Numbered from the stretch's first letter, positions 7,730 to 16,796 are shown. The stretch: DNA of 64,000 nt from Azophilus sp965247035 (GCA_965247035.1 CBDFGJ010000001.1:1116001-1180000), one strand, 5' to 3'. Numbers and translations are program-made. The notes: generated by a model not told the origin, from the sequence alone.

Positions 7730-8057
7730 TGGCGATTCCCCAAAAGTTCGTTTTCGATGCGGTTCTTATCGTTAATCTGAGTGTGTGAGCAGGTGCCCTA
7801 AGCTGCGCGAGCGAACTCCTCGTAAGCCCCTCCCATGAGCCGCCGCCGCACCTCCCCACTCTTCAAGCAGGTTATGGTGACACAGCTTTCAACCTAATCC
7901 CATCGCCAGCGCGATGATCTGCAAAAAGCCCAAAGCCCAGCGTGCGGCACCGGCGCCGGACGACAGGCGCAATTTGGTGATTGCTGCCTGGCGGCTCGGA
8001 CAAGTAGCGCCAAGGGATGCTTTGCCGTCATAATCTGCGCCTTATTCAGGATCGCCC

Positions 8058-8735
8058 ATGGCACAAGTCGAAACCAATAGGGAAACCATCGCCATTCTTG
8101 GCGGCACCGGGGATCTCGGCACCGGGCTGGCCATTCGCTGGGCCAAGGCCGGCCACCGGATCATCATCGGCTCGCGCACGTTGCCGAAGGCGGAAAACGC
8201 CGTCGCCAACCTGCATGCAATCAGCCCGGCAACCTTGGCGCTGCCGATGGAGAACGCCGATGCGGCCGCGCACGGCGACATCGTGGTGTTGACTGTGCCG
8301 GCGGCGCATCAGCTTGCCACCCTGGCCGCGGTCAAGGACGCGTTAACGGGCAAGATCCTCATCGACGTGACGGTGCCGCTGATGCCGCCCAAGGTGGGCA
8401 CGGTTCAACTGCCGCCGGAAGGCAGCGCCGGCAAACGAGCGCAAGAGCTTCTCGGCGAGGATGTGATGGTGGTCACGGCCTTCCAGAATGTGGCCGCGCA
8501 TCTGCTCAAGGAGGACGTCCGCATCGAATGCGACGTGCTGGTGGCCGGCAACAAAAAAGCGGCCAGAGACAGGGTGCTTGAACTCGTTGAGGAAGCGGGC
8601 ATGACCGGTTGGCAGGCCGGCCCGATTGAAAATTCCGCCGCCGCCGAGGCCTTGACCTCGGTCCTCATTCAGATCAACCGCAGGCACGCCATCTCCCACT
8701 CCGGCATCAAAATCGTCGGCCAGTCCAGCCACTAA
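8058..8735 (+). CDS. npdG: NADPH-dependent F420 reductase
   Basis: The 225-residue protein begins with a Rossmann dinucleotide-binding motif, AILGGTGDLGTGLAIRWAKA, and IIIGSR, the NADP-selective segment. LPMENADAAAHGDIVVLTVP and AFQNVAAHLL follow, typical of Fno/NpdG. The enzyme transfers hydride between NADPH and F420, supplying reduced F420 to oxidoreductases such as the divergent LLM protein. It is the first gene of a tight operon: its stop overlaps the start of cofE by one base. AGGA lies about seven bases upstream of the ATG. Confidence 0.9.
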   Translation: MAQVETNRETIAILGGTGDLGTGLAIRWAKAGHRIIIGSRTLPKAENAVANLHAISPATLALPMENADAAAHGDIVVLTVPAAHQLATLAAVKDALTGKILIDVTVPLMPPKVGTVQLPPEGSAGKRAQELLGEDVMVVTAFQNVAAHLLKEDVRIECDVLVAGNKKAARDRVLELVEEAGMTGWQAGPIENSAAAEALTSVLIQINRRHAISHSGIKIVGQSSH

Positions 8736-9499
8736 TGCACCCCCGCCTGCGTCTGACGCCCGTGCCCAACCTGCCGATGGTCCAGCCGGGTGACGATCTC
8801 GCGGCATTGGCGGCGGCGGCCATGGACCGCATCAACCTCCGCCTTGAATCTGGCGATGTGGTCTGCTTCGCGCAAAAAGTGGTTTCCAAGGCCGAAGGGC
8901 GGCAGGTGTCCCTTGCGGATGTGGAGCCTTCGGCGGCGGCGCGGCAGCTCGCAGCGGAAACCGACAAGGATCCGCGCTTGGTGCAGCTCATTCTCGATGA
9001 ATCCACCGAAGTGATACGCAAGAGGCCCGGCATCCTGATTGTGCAGCACCGGCTTGGCTTTGTGTGCGCCAACGGCGGCATCGATCAATCCAACATCGAG
9101 CACGGCGATGGCGAGCAGGCGCTGCTGCTGCCAAAGGACGCGGACGATTCGGCGGCGAAGCTGCGCACCCGGCTTGGCGAACTGAGCGGGGCCGAAGTTG
9201 GAGCGATCGTCACCGACAGCCATAACCGCCCTTGGCGCCTCGGCACCGTCGGCGTGGCCATTGGCGCCGCCGGGGTGACCGTCCTGGATGATTTCCGCGG
9301 CTGCCATGACCTGTTTGGGCGCAAGCTACAGGTCACGCTAACCAATCGGGCCGACGCCATCGCCGCTGCCGCCACCCTGTTGATGGGCGAAACCACCGAG
9401 GGCATCCCCCTGGTGGTTGCCAAGGGATTGGCGCCGCAGATCAGCGACGACAGCGCCAGCATGATCGTGCGCCCTCTGTCCGAGGACCTCTTTCGCTGA
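8735..9499 (+). CDS. cofE: Coenzyme F420-0:L-glutamate ligase
   Basis: This 254-residue enzyme adds glutamate to F420-0 using GTP. Signature stretches are SGDVVCFAQKVVSKAEGR, RLGFVCANGGIDQSN near residues 107-121, and IVTDSHNRPWRLGTVGVAIG near 169-188, followed by DDFRGCHDLFGR. It is the short archaeal/proteobacterial CofE type, lacking the C-terminal nitroreductase domain of mycobacterial FbiB. It overlaps npdG and cofD by single bases, so translation is probably coupled along the operon. Confidence 0.92.
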   Translation: MHPRLRLTPVPNLPMVQPGDDLAALAAAAMDRINLRLESGDVVCFAQKVVSKAEGRQVSLADVEPSAAARQLAAETDKDPRLVQLILDESTEVIRKRPGILIVQHRLGFVCANGGIDQSNIEHGDGEQALLLPKDADDSAAKLRTRLGELSGAEVGAIVTDSHNRPWRLGTVGVAIGAAGVTVLDDFRGCHDLFGRKLQVTLTNRADAIAAAATLLMGETTEGIPLVVAKGLAPQISDDSASMIVRPLSEDLFR

Positions 9500-10473
9500 T
9501 GACATACTTGGCGCTGACCGGCGGCATTGGCGGCGCCAAGCTGGCGTTGGGGCTAAGCCACATCCTAGCCCCCGATGCGCTGGGCTTCGTCGTCAACACC
9601 GGGGATGATTTCGAGCATCTGGGCCTGCATGTGTCACCGGACCTAGACACACTGGCCTACACACTGGCCGATGCCAGCAACACCAGCACCGGCTGGGGCC
9701 GCAAGAACGAGACTTGGCGCTTCATGGAGGCCTTAGGCCAACTCGGCGGCGAAACCTGGTTTCAACTCGGTGACGCAGATTTGGCGGTGCATATTTCCCG
9801 CACCCAAATGCTCAAGGCCGGCCTCACCCTGACCGAGGCGACCAAAGCCATCAGCACCCGTCTTGGCGTTGTCCACGCGATTATCCCGATGAGCGACCAG
9901 CCGGTTCGCACGCTGGTGCATACAACGGGTGCAATACTGCCCTTCCAACACTACTTCGTGCGTGAGCGCTGTCAGTCTCAAGTGACCGGATTCGAATTCG
10001 CGGGCGTTGAGGACGCCGAGCCGAACCCCGTCCTGCTCGCCCTGCTTGATGAATGCGAGGGCATCATCATCTGCCCATCCAATCCGTTCGTCTCCATCGA
10101 CCCCATTTTAGCGGTGCCCGGCATGGCGGCGGCCTTGCAAAGCTGCAAGTCCCCGATCGTTGCCGTTTCGCCCATTGTCGGCGGCGCCGCCATCAAGGGG
10201 CCGACCGCCAAGATCATGGCTGAACTCGGTCAGCCCGCTAGTGCAGACCAAGTGGCCCGCCACTACCAAGGTCTGCTCGACGGCTTTATCCTGGATAGTC
10301 AGGATAAAGCCTTGGCGGACCATCTGCCCATACCCGCCTTGGTGGAGCCCACCATCATGGTGACGCTGCAAGACCGCAAGCGCTTGGCCGCCGCCGCCCT
10401 GGACTTCATCAAAGACTTGCGCACTTCAGCTAAGGAAGGCCATGTGGGCCATCGTCCCAATCAAGCGCTTTGA
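9499..10473 (+). CDS. cofD: 2-phospho-L-lactate transferase (F420 biosynthesis)
   Basis: The 324-residue CofD/FbiA protein joins the activated three-carbon unit (phospholactyl or phosphoenolpyruvyl guanosine diphosphate) to the deazaflavin FO. It starts with YLALTGGIGGAKLALGL, the nucleotide-binding motif. FVVNTGDDFEHLGLHVSPDLDT, the Fo-binding segment, and IICPSNPFVSIDPIL and VAVSPIVGGAAIKGPTAK near the C-terminal half follow. Its 3' end overlaps cofC by 32 bases. All residues I would look for appear intact. Confidence 0.93.
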   Translation: MTYLALTGGIGGAKLALGLSHILAPDALGFVVNTGDDFEHLGLHVSPDLDTLAYTLADASNTSTGWGRKNETWRFMEALGQLGGETWFQLGDADLAVHISRTQMLKAGLTLTEATKAISTRLGVVHAIIPMSDQPVRTLVHTTGAILPFQHYFVRERCQSQVTGFEFAGVEDAEPNPVLLALLDECEGIIICPSNPFVSIDPILAVPGMAAALQSCKSPIVAVSPIVGGAAIKGPTAKIMAELGQPASADQVARHYQGLLDGFILDSQDKALADHLPIPALVEPTIMVTLQDRKRLAAAALDFIKDLRTSAKEGHVGHRPNQAL

Positions 10474-11173
10474 CCAAGCCAAGCGGCGCTTGGCGAGCGT
10501 CTTGGCCGCTGCCGAGCGGCGCTTGTTGATGCTGGCCATGGCCCGGGACGTGCTCACCGCCTTGGCTGAGTCTCGGCGGTTGGCTGGCGTCCTGTTGGTG
10601 TCCCGCGCCGCCGAGGCCGACGCGCTGGCCACCACATTCGGCACCCATCGCTTCGCCGAAAGCGAGCAGGCCAACCTGCCCCAAGCCCTAGGGCAAGCCC
10701 GCGACCACGCCGTGCGAGAACTTGGCGCAGCCGGCACGTTCATCGTTCCGGCCGACACGCCGCTCATTGAAAGCGCCGAAATCGATCAACTCATCAGCAC
10801 GCACCAAAACGTCACCCTGCTGCCGGACTCAAACCAAGTTGGCACCAATGGGCTGATCTGTACCCCACCGGACGCCATTCCCTTCGTCTTCGATGGCAAG
10901 AGCTTCAACGCCCACGCCCAACTCGCCCGGGATGCGGGTCTAGACTGGAGGGTGGTGCCCGGCTCCCGCTTCGCCTTGGACATCGACCGGCCCGATGACC
11001 TAGCCCGGCTGCTAGGCCAGAGCCGGAGCAGCCAAACCGCCGCCTACCTGCGCAAATGCGGTGTGGCGGAAAGGCTCCAAGGGGTTGATAATAAGGCGCA
11101 GGAAGCCTCGGCGTTGGCCTACCCCGCTCACGAATCAAGGACGCAACATGGCAAATCCAACTCCCGCGCTTGA
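10442..11173 (+). CDS. cofC: 2-phospho-L-lactate (or PEP) guanylyltransferase
   Basis: The 243-residue CofC/FbiD protein activates 2-phospholactate or phosphoenolpyruvate with GTP. It opens MWAIVPIKRFDQAKRRLASVL, the nucleotidyltransferase signature, with FIVPADTPLIESAEIDQL near residues 101-118 carrying the metal-binding Asp. LLPDSNQVGTNGLICTPP and FALDIDRPDDLARLL complete the family pattern. Which of the two phosphorylated substrates it uses cannot be read from sequence. The last 30 or so residues look unconserved and overlap the start of fbiC by 26 bases. Confidence 0.9.
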   Translation: MWAIVPIKRFDQAKRRLASVLAAAERRLLMLAMARDVLTALAESRRLAGVLLVSRAAEADALATTFGTHRFAESEQANLPQALGQARDHAVRELGAAGTFIVPADTPLIESAEIDQLISTHQNVTLLPDSNQVGTNGLICTPPDAIPFVFDGKSFNAHAQLARDAGLDWRVVPGSRFALDIDRPDDLARLLGQSRSSQTAAYLRKCGVAERLQGVDNKAQEASALAYPAHESRTQHGKSNSRA

Positions 11174-13619
11174 ACCTGCCCGTGCAGGCAAGCGCCTGAC
11201 CAACAGCCAAGCCTTAAGCCTCGCCAGCTTTGGCGACGTTTCCGCATTAGCCGCCATCGCCGCCAACCAGCGCGATCAATACTTCCACAACATCATCACC
11301 TATTCGCGCAAAGTCTTCATCCCTTTAACCCACCTGTGCCGCGACGTTTGCCACTACTGCACCTTCGCCCAAGTGCCGCGCCGGGTGCGCGCACCCTATA
11401 TGTCGATGGATGAGGTGCTCGACATCGCCCGCCACGGCGCCGAGATGGGCTGCAAGGAAGCCCTGTTCACCTTAGGCGAGAAGCCCGAACTGCGCTACAA
11501 GGCGGCGCGGGAATGGTTGGCGGCGAAGGGCTTGGCCTCCACCCTCGATTACCTGCAACAGGTGGCCGAAACGGTGCTGCAAGAGACTGGCCTGCTGCCG
11601 CACCTGAATGCCGGCACCATGACTCCGGCGGAACTTGCCCGTGGGCGCCAGGTTGCCCCATCAATGGGCATTATGCTGGAGTCCGCTTCAGAGCGGCTAG
11701 GCGAGAAGGGGATGCCGCACTACGGCTCGCCGGACAAGGCGCCAGCGGTACGCCTGCAAACCCTTGAGGATGCGGGTGCGGCCAGCATTCCCTTCACCAC
11801 CGGCATCCTCATCGGCATTGGCGAAACGCGCATCGAGCGCATTGAGTCGCTGCTCGCCATTCGCGAAGTACAGGAGCGCCACGGTCATATCCAAGAGATC
11901 ATTGTGCAGAATTTCCGCGCCAAGCCGGAAACCAAGATGGCGCAAGCCCCGGAACCGGATTTGGATGAACTGCTTTGGACCATCGCCATGGCCCGCCTCA
12001 TCTTCGAGCCGAGCATGAGCATTCAAGCACCGCCGAACCTAAGCCCCGGCGTCTTGCCGCAGATCGTCGCCGCCGGCATCAATGATTGGGGCGGCGTCTC
12101 GCCGCTGACGCCGGACTTCGTCAACCCGGAGGCGCCTTGGCCGCATCTGGATGATCTAGCTAGGGAAACCGCCTTGGCCGGCAAGGACCTGCATGAACGC
12201 CTGACCATCTATCCGGCCTATGCGCGCAACTGCGAGGCCTGGGTGGCCCCAGAACTGCGCGAAGCCGTGCTTGGCCTAGTCGACGCAGGCGGCTTTCCCC
12301 GTACCGACAACTGGTCGCCCGGGGAGCCGGTTGATCCGCCCGAATGCACTTTGAGTCTGATTGCCGGTCCGTCCAAGCTAATTTCTGCAGATCTGCCGCC
12401 CATTCTGGACAAGGCGAGCAACGGCGACGAATTGAGCGAAGGCGAGGTGGTGCGGTTGTTTCAAGCTCGGGATGGGGATTTCACCGCCGTCGTGCAGGCG
12501 GCCGATTGCCTGCGCGAGCAGGTCAACGGCGATGTGGTCAGCTTCGTGGTCAACCGCAACATCAACTACACGAACATCTGCTATTTTAAATGTCAGTTCT
12601 GCGCCTTCTCCAAGGGCAAACTATCGGAGAACTTGCGCGGGCGGCCCTATGACCTGTCCCACGAAGAAATTCAAAGGCGCACCGAAGAAGCTTGGAGCCG
12701 GGGCGGCACCGAGGTCTGCATGCAGGGCGGCATCCATCCCGAATACACCGGCGACACCTACATCAGCATCTTGCAGGCAGTGAAAGCGGCGGTGCCGAAC
12801 ATGCACATTCACGCCTTCTCGCCGCTTGAAGTCTGGCAAGGCGCGGCCACCTTGAACCTGGACCTGCCCACCTATCTAAAACGTCTAAAAGCGGCGGGCT
12901 TAGGCACCCTTCCGGGCACCGCAGCTGAAATCCTTGACGATGAGATTCGCGCCCTGATCTGCCCAGACAAAATCAATACCAATCAATGGCTTGAAGTAAT
13001 GGAGTCGGCCCACGGCACCGGCTTTAGGACCACCGCCACCATCATGTACGGCCATGTTGAAGGGCCGCAGCATTGGGCGCGCCACTTGCTGCGCACGCGC
13101 CGCCTGCAGGCGAAGACCGGCGGCTTCACCGAGTTCGTGCCCCTGCCCTTCGTCCACATGGAGGCACCGATGTATCTCAAGGGCAAGGCGCGCAAAGGCC
13201 CCACCTTCCGCGAAGCCGTACTGATGCATGCGGTGGCTAGGCTGACCTTGCATCCGCACATCATCAACATTCAGGCTAGCTGGGTGAAGATGGGCCACCG
13301 GGGCGTCACCGCCTGCTTGAATGCCGGCTGCAACGATCTAGGCGGCACCCTGATGAATGAAAGCATCAGCCGCGCGGCCGGCACCACCTACGGCCAGGAA
13401 ACATCGCCGCAAGCGATGGTGGCCCTGATTAAAGCCGCCGGCCGCATTCCCCACCAACGCACCACCCTCTACGGCGACGCCAGCGAAGAACGCCGGCTGG
13501 CCGGCCGCCGGGCCGGGGAATTGACGCCAATCATCAACACCCCGGCCCACAAGTACGAGCGCAAGCGCACCGCACCCCTGCTGCGACCCGGCTTGGTTGA
13601 GTCCGTGCAGGTCTCCTGA
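11148..13619 (+). CDS. fbiC: FO synthase, fused CofG-CofH radical SAM enzyme
   Basis: The 823-residue protein carries two radical SAM domains. The N-terminal CofG half has CRDVCHYCTF near residues 62-71 (CxxxCxxC cluster site), and the C-terminal CofH half has CYFKCQFCAF near 483-492. Together they build the 8-hydroxy-5-deazaflavin FO from tyrosine and a flavin precursor. Fusion as FbiC is the usual arrangement in actinobacteria and some proteobacteria, whereas archaea have separate proteins. The start ATG 11148 has AAGGA seven bases upstream; the frame is open earlier but that part lies within cofC. It completes a five-gene F420 operon and converges directly with the MFS gene. Confidence 0.95.
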   Translation: MANPTPALEPARAGKRLTNSQALSLASFGDVSALAAIAANQRDQYFHNIITYSRKVFIPLTHLCRDVCHYCTFAQVPRRVRAPYMSMDEVLDIARHGAEMGCKEALFTLGEKPELRYKAAREWLAAKGLASTLDYLQQVAETVLQETGLLPHLNAGTMTPAELARGRQVAPSMGIMLESASERLGEKGMPHYGSPDKAPAVRLQTLEDAGAASIPFTTGILIGIGETRIERIESLLAIREVQERHGHIQEIIVQNFRAKPETKMAQAPEPDLDELLWTIAMARLIFEPSMSIQAPPNLSPGVLPQIVAAGINDWGGVSPLTPDFVNPEAPWPHLDDLARETALAGKDLHERLTIYPAYARNCEAWVAPELREAVLGLVDAGGFPRTDNWSPGEPVDPPECTLSLIAGPSKLISADLPPILDKASNGDELSEGEVVRLFQARDGDFTAVVQAADCLREQVNGDVVSFVVNRNINYTNICYFKCQFCAFSKGKLSENLRGRPYDLSHEEIQRRTEEAWSRGGTEVCMQGGIHPEYTGDTYISILQAVKAAVPNMHIHAFSPLEVWQGAATLNLDLPTYLKRLKAAGLGTLPGTAAEILDDEIRALICPDKINTNQWLEVMESAHGTGFRTTATIMYGHVEGPQHWARHLLRTRRLQAKTGGFTEFVPLPFVHMEAPMYLKGKARKGPTFREAVLMHAVARLTLHPHIINIQASWVKMGHRGVTACLNAGCNDLGGTLMNESISRAAGTTYGQETSPQAMVALIKAAGRIPHQRTTLYGDASEERRLAGRRAGELTPIINTPAHKYERKRTAPLLRPGLVESVQVS

Positions 13620-14945
13620 TCAGCCTCTTTGCATCGCCGCTCGCGCAGCGAATATCAACGGCAACACCAAGCTGACGCCTATCAGACCGCTGACCACTGC
13701 CAGCATCACCATCGTTGCCTTCAAGTCCCAAAGGTCAAACGCGAGGCCGACCAAGGGACCGGTGACCGCAAAGGCACCGCGAAAGCCGAAGCTCGCCAAG
13801 GAGTTGGCGGTGGCGCGAAACTCGCTCGGTACGCGGCTGTTCAGGGCCTCGGTTAAAATGACCATGCCCAGCCCGCGGGCCACAAACAAGATGGCGGCGG
13901 CGATGACGCCGACGACGACACCAAACCAAGCCATGCCCAGATAGCCGAACATCGGCACCAGTCCGACAATGAGCAGCACGCCAGTGGGACCGATGCGCTG
14001 CTCCGTCCAATGGGCCATGCGGCCGGCCACAGCTCCCAACATGCAAAGCCCGGCCCAAAGATAGCCGTAGTGGGCCAAGCCCACGCCCTGCTGTTGCCAA
14101 AGTTTCGGCAACAACCAAACAATGTAGAACGTGGTCAGACTCCAGATGCACAGCGCCAGAAACGTCAACCGCAACACTTGGCTGTCATTGAGCAAATGGC
14201 GCACGATGCGGACCATGTTGGCCGCGTGGCTGTCCGTCACCATGCGGGTGACCGGCGGCTCCGTCAGACGCAGCGCGAAGACCAACGGCAACCAGCCCAC
14301 CAGCACCTGCGCCCACACCACGCCCTCCATGGACCACCACAGCAGCAACAGCGAGCAAGCCACCCCGGCGGTCGCTTCCGCTAGAGTGCTCACGGCGTAG
14401 AGCTTACCGACGACTCGGTGCTGCCGCCGGGCGCTGCTACCAAGCGCTAGCTCGGTATCGTAGAGAAGCGCTAGGTCCGCACCGGAAGTCAGGCTGTAGG
14501 CCAACGCCAAGGCGGCCTCGAACAGGGCCAGGGTCCAGAAGCCGTCAGCAATCAGCAGCAGGCTGTGGCCAACGCCGCAAAACAGGGCACCGAGCACCAA
14601 GCACCGGCGGCGACCGATCAGGTCCGCCAAATAACCAGAGGGCACCTCCAAGACCATGACGAGAAGGGCGAACAGCGCCTCCAGCGAAAATACTTCCTGC
14701 ATGGACAGGCCCTTGCTCTGAAAGAAGGGCACCGCCACCGGCATCACCAACAAAAAGGCGTCGAAGAAGCTCAACCACAGCGTCCGCCTCGGGTTGCGGC
14801 GCAGGCGCGCCAACTGAAGCTGATCGCCTCGATCCCGTTCGTCTTGCTGCGCCGGCTGCTGCCGGGCACCTAGGTCGCGCTCAGGTTCCGGCGTTGGCTC
14901 CTGGAGCTCCAACACCGCGTCGTCGAGCGCTGCTTGCCGTTGCAT
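13620..14945 (-). CDS. MFS transporter
   Basis: The 441-residue protein has about twelve hydrophobic segments after a hydrophilic N-terminus of about 50 residues. The MFS loop signature between helices 2 and 3 appears as GYLADLIGRRRCLVLGAL near residues 103-120. The C-terminal half contains ARGLGMVILTEALNSRVPSEFRATANSLASFG, typical of drug/metabolite exporters of the DHA type. The substrate is unknown. Its stop codon directly abuts the fbiC stop, with the genes converging. Upstream on its own strand is a strong terminator hairpin preceded by a competing hairpin, so expression may be controlled by attenuation. Confidence 0.85.
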   Translation of the reverse strand: MQRQAALDDAVLELQEPTPEPERDLGARQQPAQQDERDRGDQLQLARLRRNPRRTLWLSFFDAFLLVMPVAVPFFQSKGLSMQEVFSLEALFALLVMVLEVPSGYLADLIGRRRCLVLGALFCGVGHSLLLIADGFWTLALFEAALALAYSLTSGADLALLYDTELALGSSARRQHRVVGKLYAVSTLAEATAGVACSLLLLWWSMEGVVWAQVLVGWLPLVFALRLTEPPVTRMVTDSHAANMVRIVRHLLNDSQVLRLTFLALCIWSLTTFYIVWLLPKLWQQQGVGLAHYGYLWAGLCMLGAVAGRMAHWTEQRIGPTGVLLIVGLVPMFGYLGMAWFGVVVGVIAAAILFVARGLGMVILTEALNSRVPSEFRATANSLASFGFRGAFAVTGPLVGLAFDLWDLKATMVMLAVVSGLIGVSLVLPLIFAARAAMQRG

Positions 14946-14990
14946 TGGTTCGTATCCCGTTTAAAAAAATAAAAGTACGGAAGCCAAAAA

Positions 14991-15103
14991 GAAAAACCCC
15001 GAAGGTCGTGACGCTTCGGGGTCTTTCGGATGATGAATGGTGGCTGTTACGCCAGGCCTCAGTTCATCATGCGAAGACCCCTCCATGTTTGGACATAAGG
15101 GAG
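14991..15103 (-). promoter_or_regulatory. Candidate attenuator (antiterminator/terminator pair) upstream of the MFS gene
   Basis: On the minus strand, CCCCGAAG (15021-15014) pairs with CTTCGGGG (15004-14997) and is followed by TTTTTCTTTTT: a strong intrinsic terminator about 40 bases before the MFS start. Just upstream, GGGGTCTT (15081-15074) and ATGATGAA (15070-15063) pair with AAGACCCC (15025-15018) and TTCATCAT (15037-15030). This longer hairpin consumes the CCCC of the terminator, so the two folds exclude each other. A further stem joins CCACCC (15137-15132) and GGTGGG (15112-15107). A nine-codon frame, MSKHGGVFA, runs from 15096 through the antiterminator arm, but its ribosome site is poor. 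The trigger is unknown. Confidence 0.55.
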
Positions 15104-15241
15104 CAACCCACCCTGGCGCTGCACGCACCTTGGGTGGCAATGTATTTATGGAAGATCCGCATCACGGCCGCAGGCTCTCCTAATCGACTCTTCAAGGGCG
15201 GCGCATTGTGCATACAAGAGCAGCGGACGTCAACGCTTGTG

Positions 15242-15475
15242 CGGGCTCAGTACATTTCGGATTTTTTCGTTCAGGCGGCCATGGCTGCCTTGTCCGCGAA
15301 TTCGGCCGCAGTCAACAAGCCAAGGGCATGGTGTGGCCGGACGTTGTGGTGGCCGCGGAGGGACCGGTCCAGAGCTTGGTTCACTTCGCCGGAGGTCGCC
15401 CGGGTGGACGGACCAGCACTCGGTGCGCAAGGTGCGGTTGCTGCGCTCGACGCTGCCGTTTGCCGGTGCGTGAAA
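15242..15475 (-). pseudogene. IS481-like transposase 3'-end fragment 1
   Basis: Frameshifted pieces of an integrase-core transposase C-terminus can be read on the minus strand: SVERSNRTLR, then SGEVNQALDRSL, then HHNVRPHHALGLLTAAEF. The element end, read outward, is CCGAAATGTACTGAGCCCG. No 5' part or second end is present. Similar fragments lie at 18595-18858 and 59780-60196, and a bare end at 33632-33676 matches this copy best. Confidence 0.75.
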
Positions 15476-15510
15476 CTCGTGCTTGCGTTCATCCCCGGGC
15501 ACTGCCGCTT
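15476..15510. repeat. Partial copy of the dispersed hairpin repeat
   Basis: GTGCTTGCGTTCATCCCCGGGCACTGCC matches the inverted centre of repeat copy 1 (GTGCTTGCGCCCATCCTCGGGCACCACG) and copy 3. Only this central part is preserved, joined directly to the transposase fragment. The following 15511-15671 contains no other gene and must hold the pyrB promoter; I see no strong -35/-10 pair. Confidence 0.55.
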
Positions 15511-15671
15511 CAGCGGAGGTCCATTGCCGACGGCTGGGTCTGAAGTAGACTGGCCGTCCGATCAGACCCGCTCCGTTTAAGGCGCTCCATGAAAGGCTGG
15601 CGATTGGTTTCTGGAAGCACCCGTCTTAGCGTATGCTTGCTGTTTAGGCACAAGGATTAGGAAGAATCCAC

Positions 15672-16688
15672 TTGCTCTTTAGGGGTGCGCACCTGCTGTC
15701 GGTTGACCAGTTCGGTCGGAATGACATTCAACGGATGTTTGCGGTGGTGGACGATCTGCGGCCCTATGCGGGTCGGGTTCGCACCACCCAAGTTCTACGC
15801 GGCGCGATTCTCTCCAACATGTTCTTCGAGCCGTCCACAAGAACGCGCATTTCCTTCGGCTCCGCCTTCAATCTGCTTGGCGGCGAGGTTCGCGAGACCA
15901 CTGAAGTCCATGCCTCGTCCTTGGCCAAGGGCGAATCGCTGCACGACACCGCCCGGGTGCTTTCGGGCTACAGCGACGTGATCGTCATGCGTCATCCCGA
16001 AGCAGGCGCCGTTGCTGAATTCGCGGAGGCCAGCCGGGTGCCAGTGATCAATGCCGGTGATGGCGCCAACGAGCACCCTAGCCAAGCGTTGCTGGATCTC
16101 TACACCATTCAACAGGAAATGGCCGGACGCGGCCAAGGGATTGATGGGCTGAGCATCGCCCTAGTGGGGGATTTGCGCTACGGACGGGCGGTTCACTCGC
16201 TGTGCAAACTGCTCGCGCTCTATGATCGTGTGGACTATCACCTCGTGTCACCGCCGGGCCTTGAGGCGCCGACCGCTGTGGTGGAGCGCCTGCGGCAGCA
16301 CGGCCACAGCACCACCCGCCACCATCGGCTTGAGGAGGGCATTCGAGACGTAGACATTCTCTACGTGACACGCACGCAAGAGGAACGCTTCGCCAACCAA
16401 GAGGAGGCTGACCGCTATCGCGGGCTGTTTCGGCTGAACCAAGCCTTCTACACCCAGCATTGCCGGCCGAACACGGTCATCATGCATCCCCTGCCGAGGG
16501 ACTCCCGCAGCGCCGCGCAGGAGCTTGACCAAGATCTGGACGGCAACCCCAATCTCGCCATCTTCAGGCAAACCGACAACGGCGTCCTCGTCCGCATGGC
16601 AATTTTTTCGCTGGTGCTCGATGTGGCCAAGGAAGTACACCGCCACGCCCGGCCGGTAAATTGGTACACGGCCAAAAGAACGCCTTGA
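15672..16688 (+). CDS. pyrB: Aspartate carbamoyltransferase
   Basis: The enzyme condenses carbamoyl phosphate with aspartate in pyrimidine synthesis. Carbamoyl-phosphate-binding FEPSTRTRISFGSA lies near residues 52-65. DGANEHPSQALLDLYTI near 129-145, GDLRYGRAVHSL and the aspartate-binding MHPLPRDSR near 270-278 are all intact. At 338 residues it is slightly longer than the E. coli catalytic chain. The start is TTG 15672, with AGGAAG about nine bases upstream; no ATG is suitably placed. Neither pyrI nor a dihydroorotase-like pyrC' is adjacent, so its holoenzyme organisation is unclear. Confidence 0.93.
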   Translation: MLFRGAHLLSVDQFGRNDIQRMFAVVDDLRPYAGRVRTTQVLRGAILSNMFFEPSTRTRISFGSAFNLLGGEVRETTEVHASSLAKGESLHDTARVLSGYSDVIVMRHPEAGAVAEFAEASRVPVINAGDGANEHPSQALLDLYTIQQEMAGRGQGIDGLSIALVGDLRYGRAVHSLCKLLALYDRVDYHLVSPPGLEAPTAVVERLRQHGHSTTRHHRLEEGIRDVDILYVTRTQEERFANQEEADRYRGLFRLNQAFYTQHCRPNTVIMHPLPRDSRSAAQELDQDLDGNPNLAIFRQTDNGVLVRMAIFSLVLDVAKEVHRHARPVNWYTAKRTP

Positions 16689-16763
16689 ACGCTGGCGCTG
16701 CTAGGCCGGCCCGGATATTGCGCTAAGCCGCTTGTTGAATGGGAATCAAACCCTTTGCAAGAC

Positions 16764-16777
16764 GGGCTTGAAAGCCC
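16764..16777. terminator. Weak terminator-like hairpin between pyrB and etfA
   Basis: GGGCT-TGAA-AGCCC forms a 5-bp stem in the 108-base gap between converging genes. No clear T-run follows on either strand, so the call is tentative. Confidence 0.3.
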
Positions 16778-16796
16778 CCCTACCCTGATCGCCCTC

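Noticed and set aside
11061..11147. N-terminal extension of fbiC
   Set aside because: It lies inside cofC in another frame; ATG 11148 has a proper ribosome site and matches family starts.
14894..15580. Long plus-strand open frame of 228 codons between the MFS gene and pyrB
   Set aside because: It runs across the MFS 5' end, the attenuator and antisense transposase debris; no conserved motif and no ribosome site.
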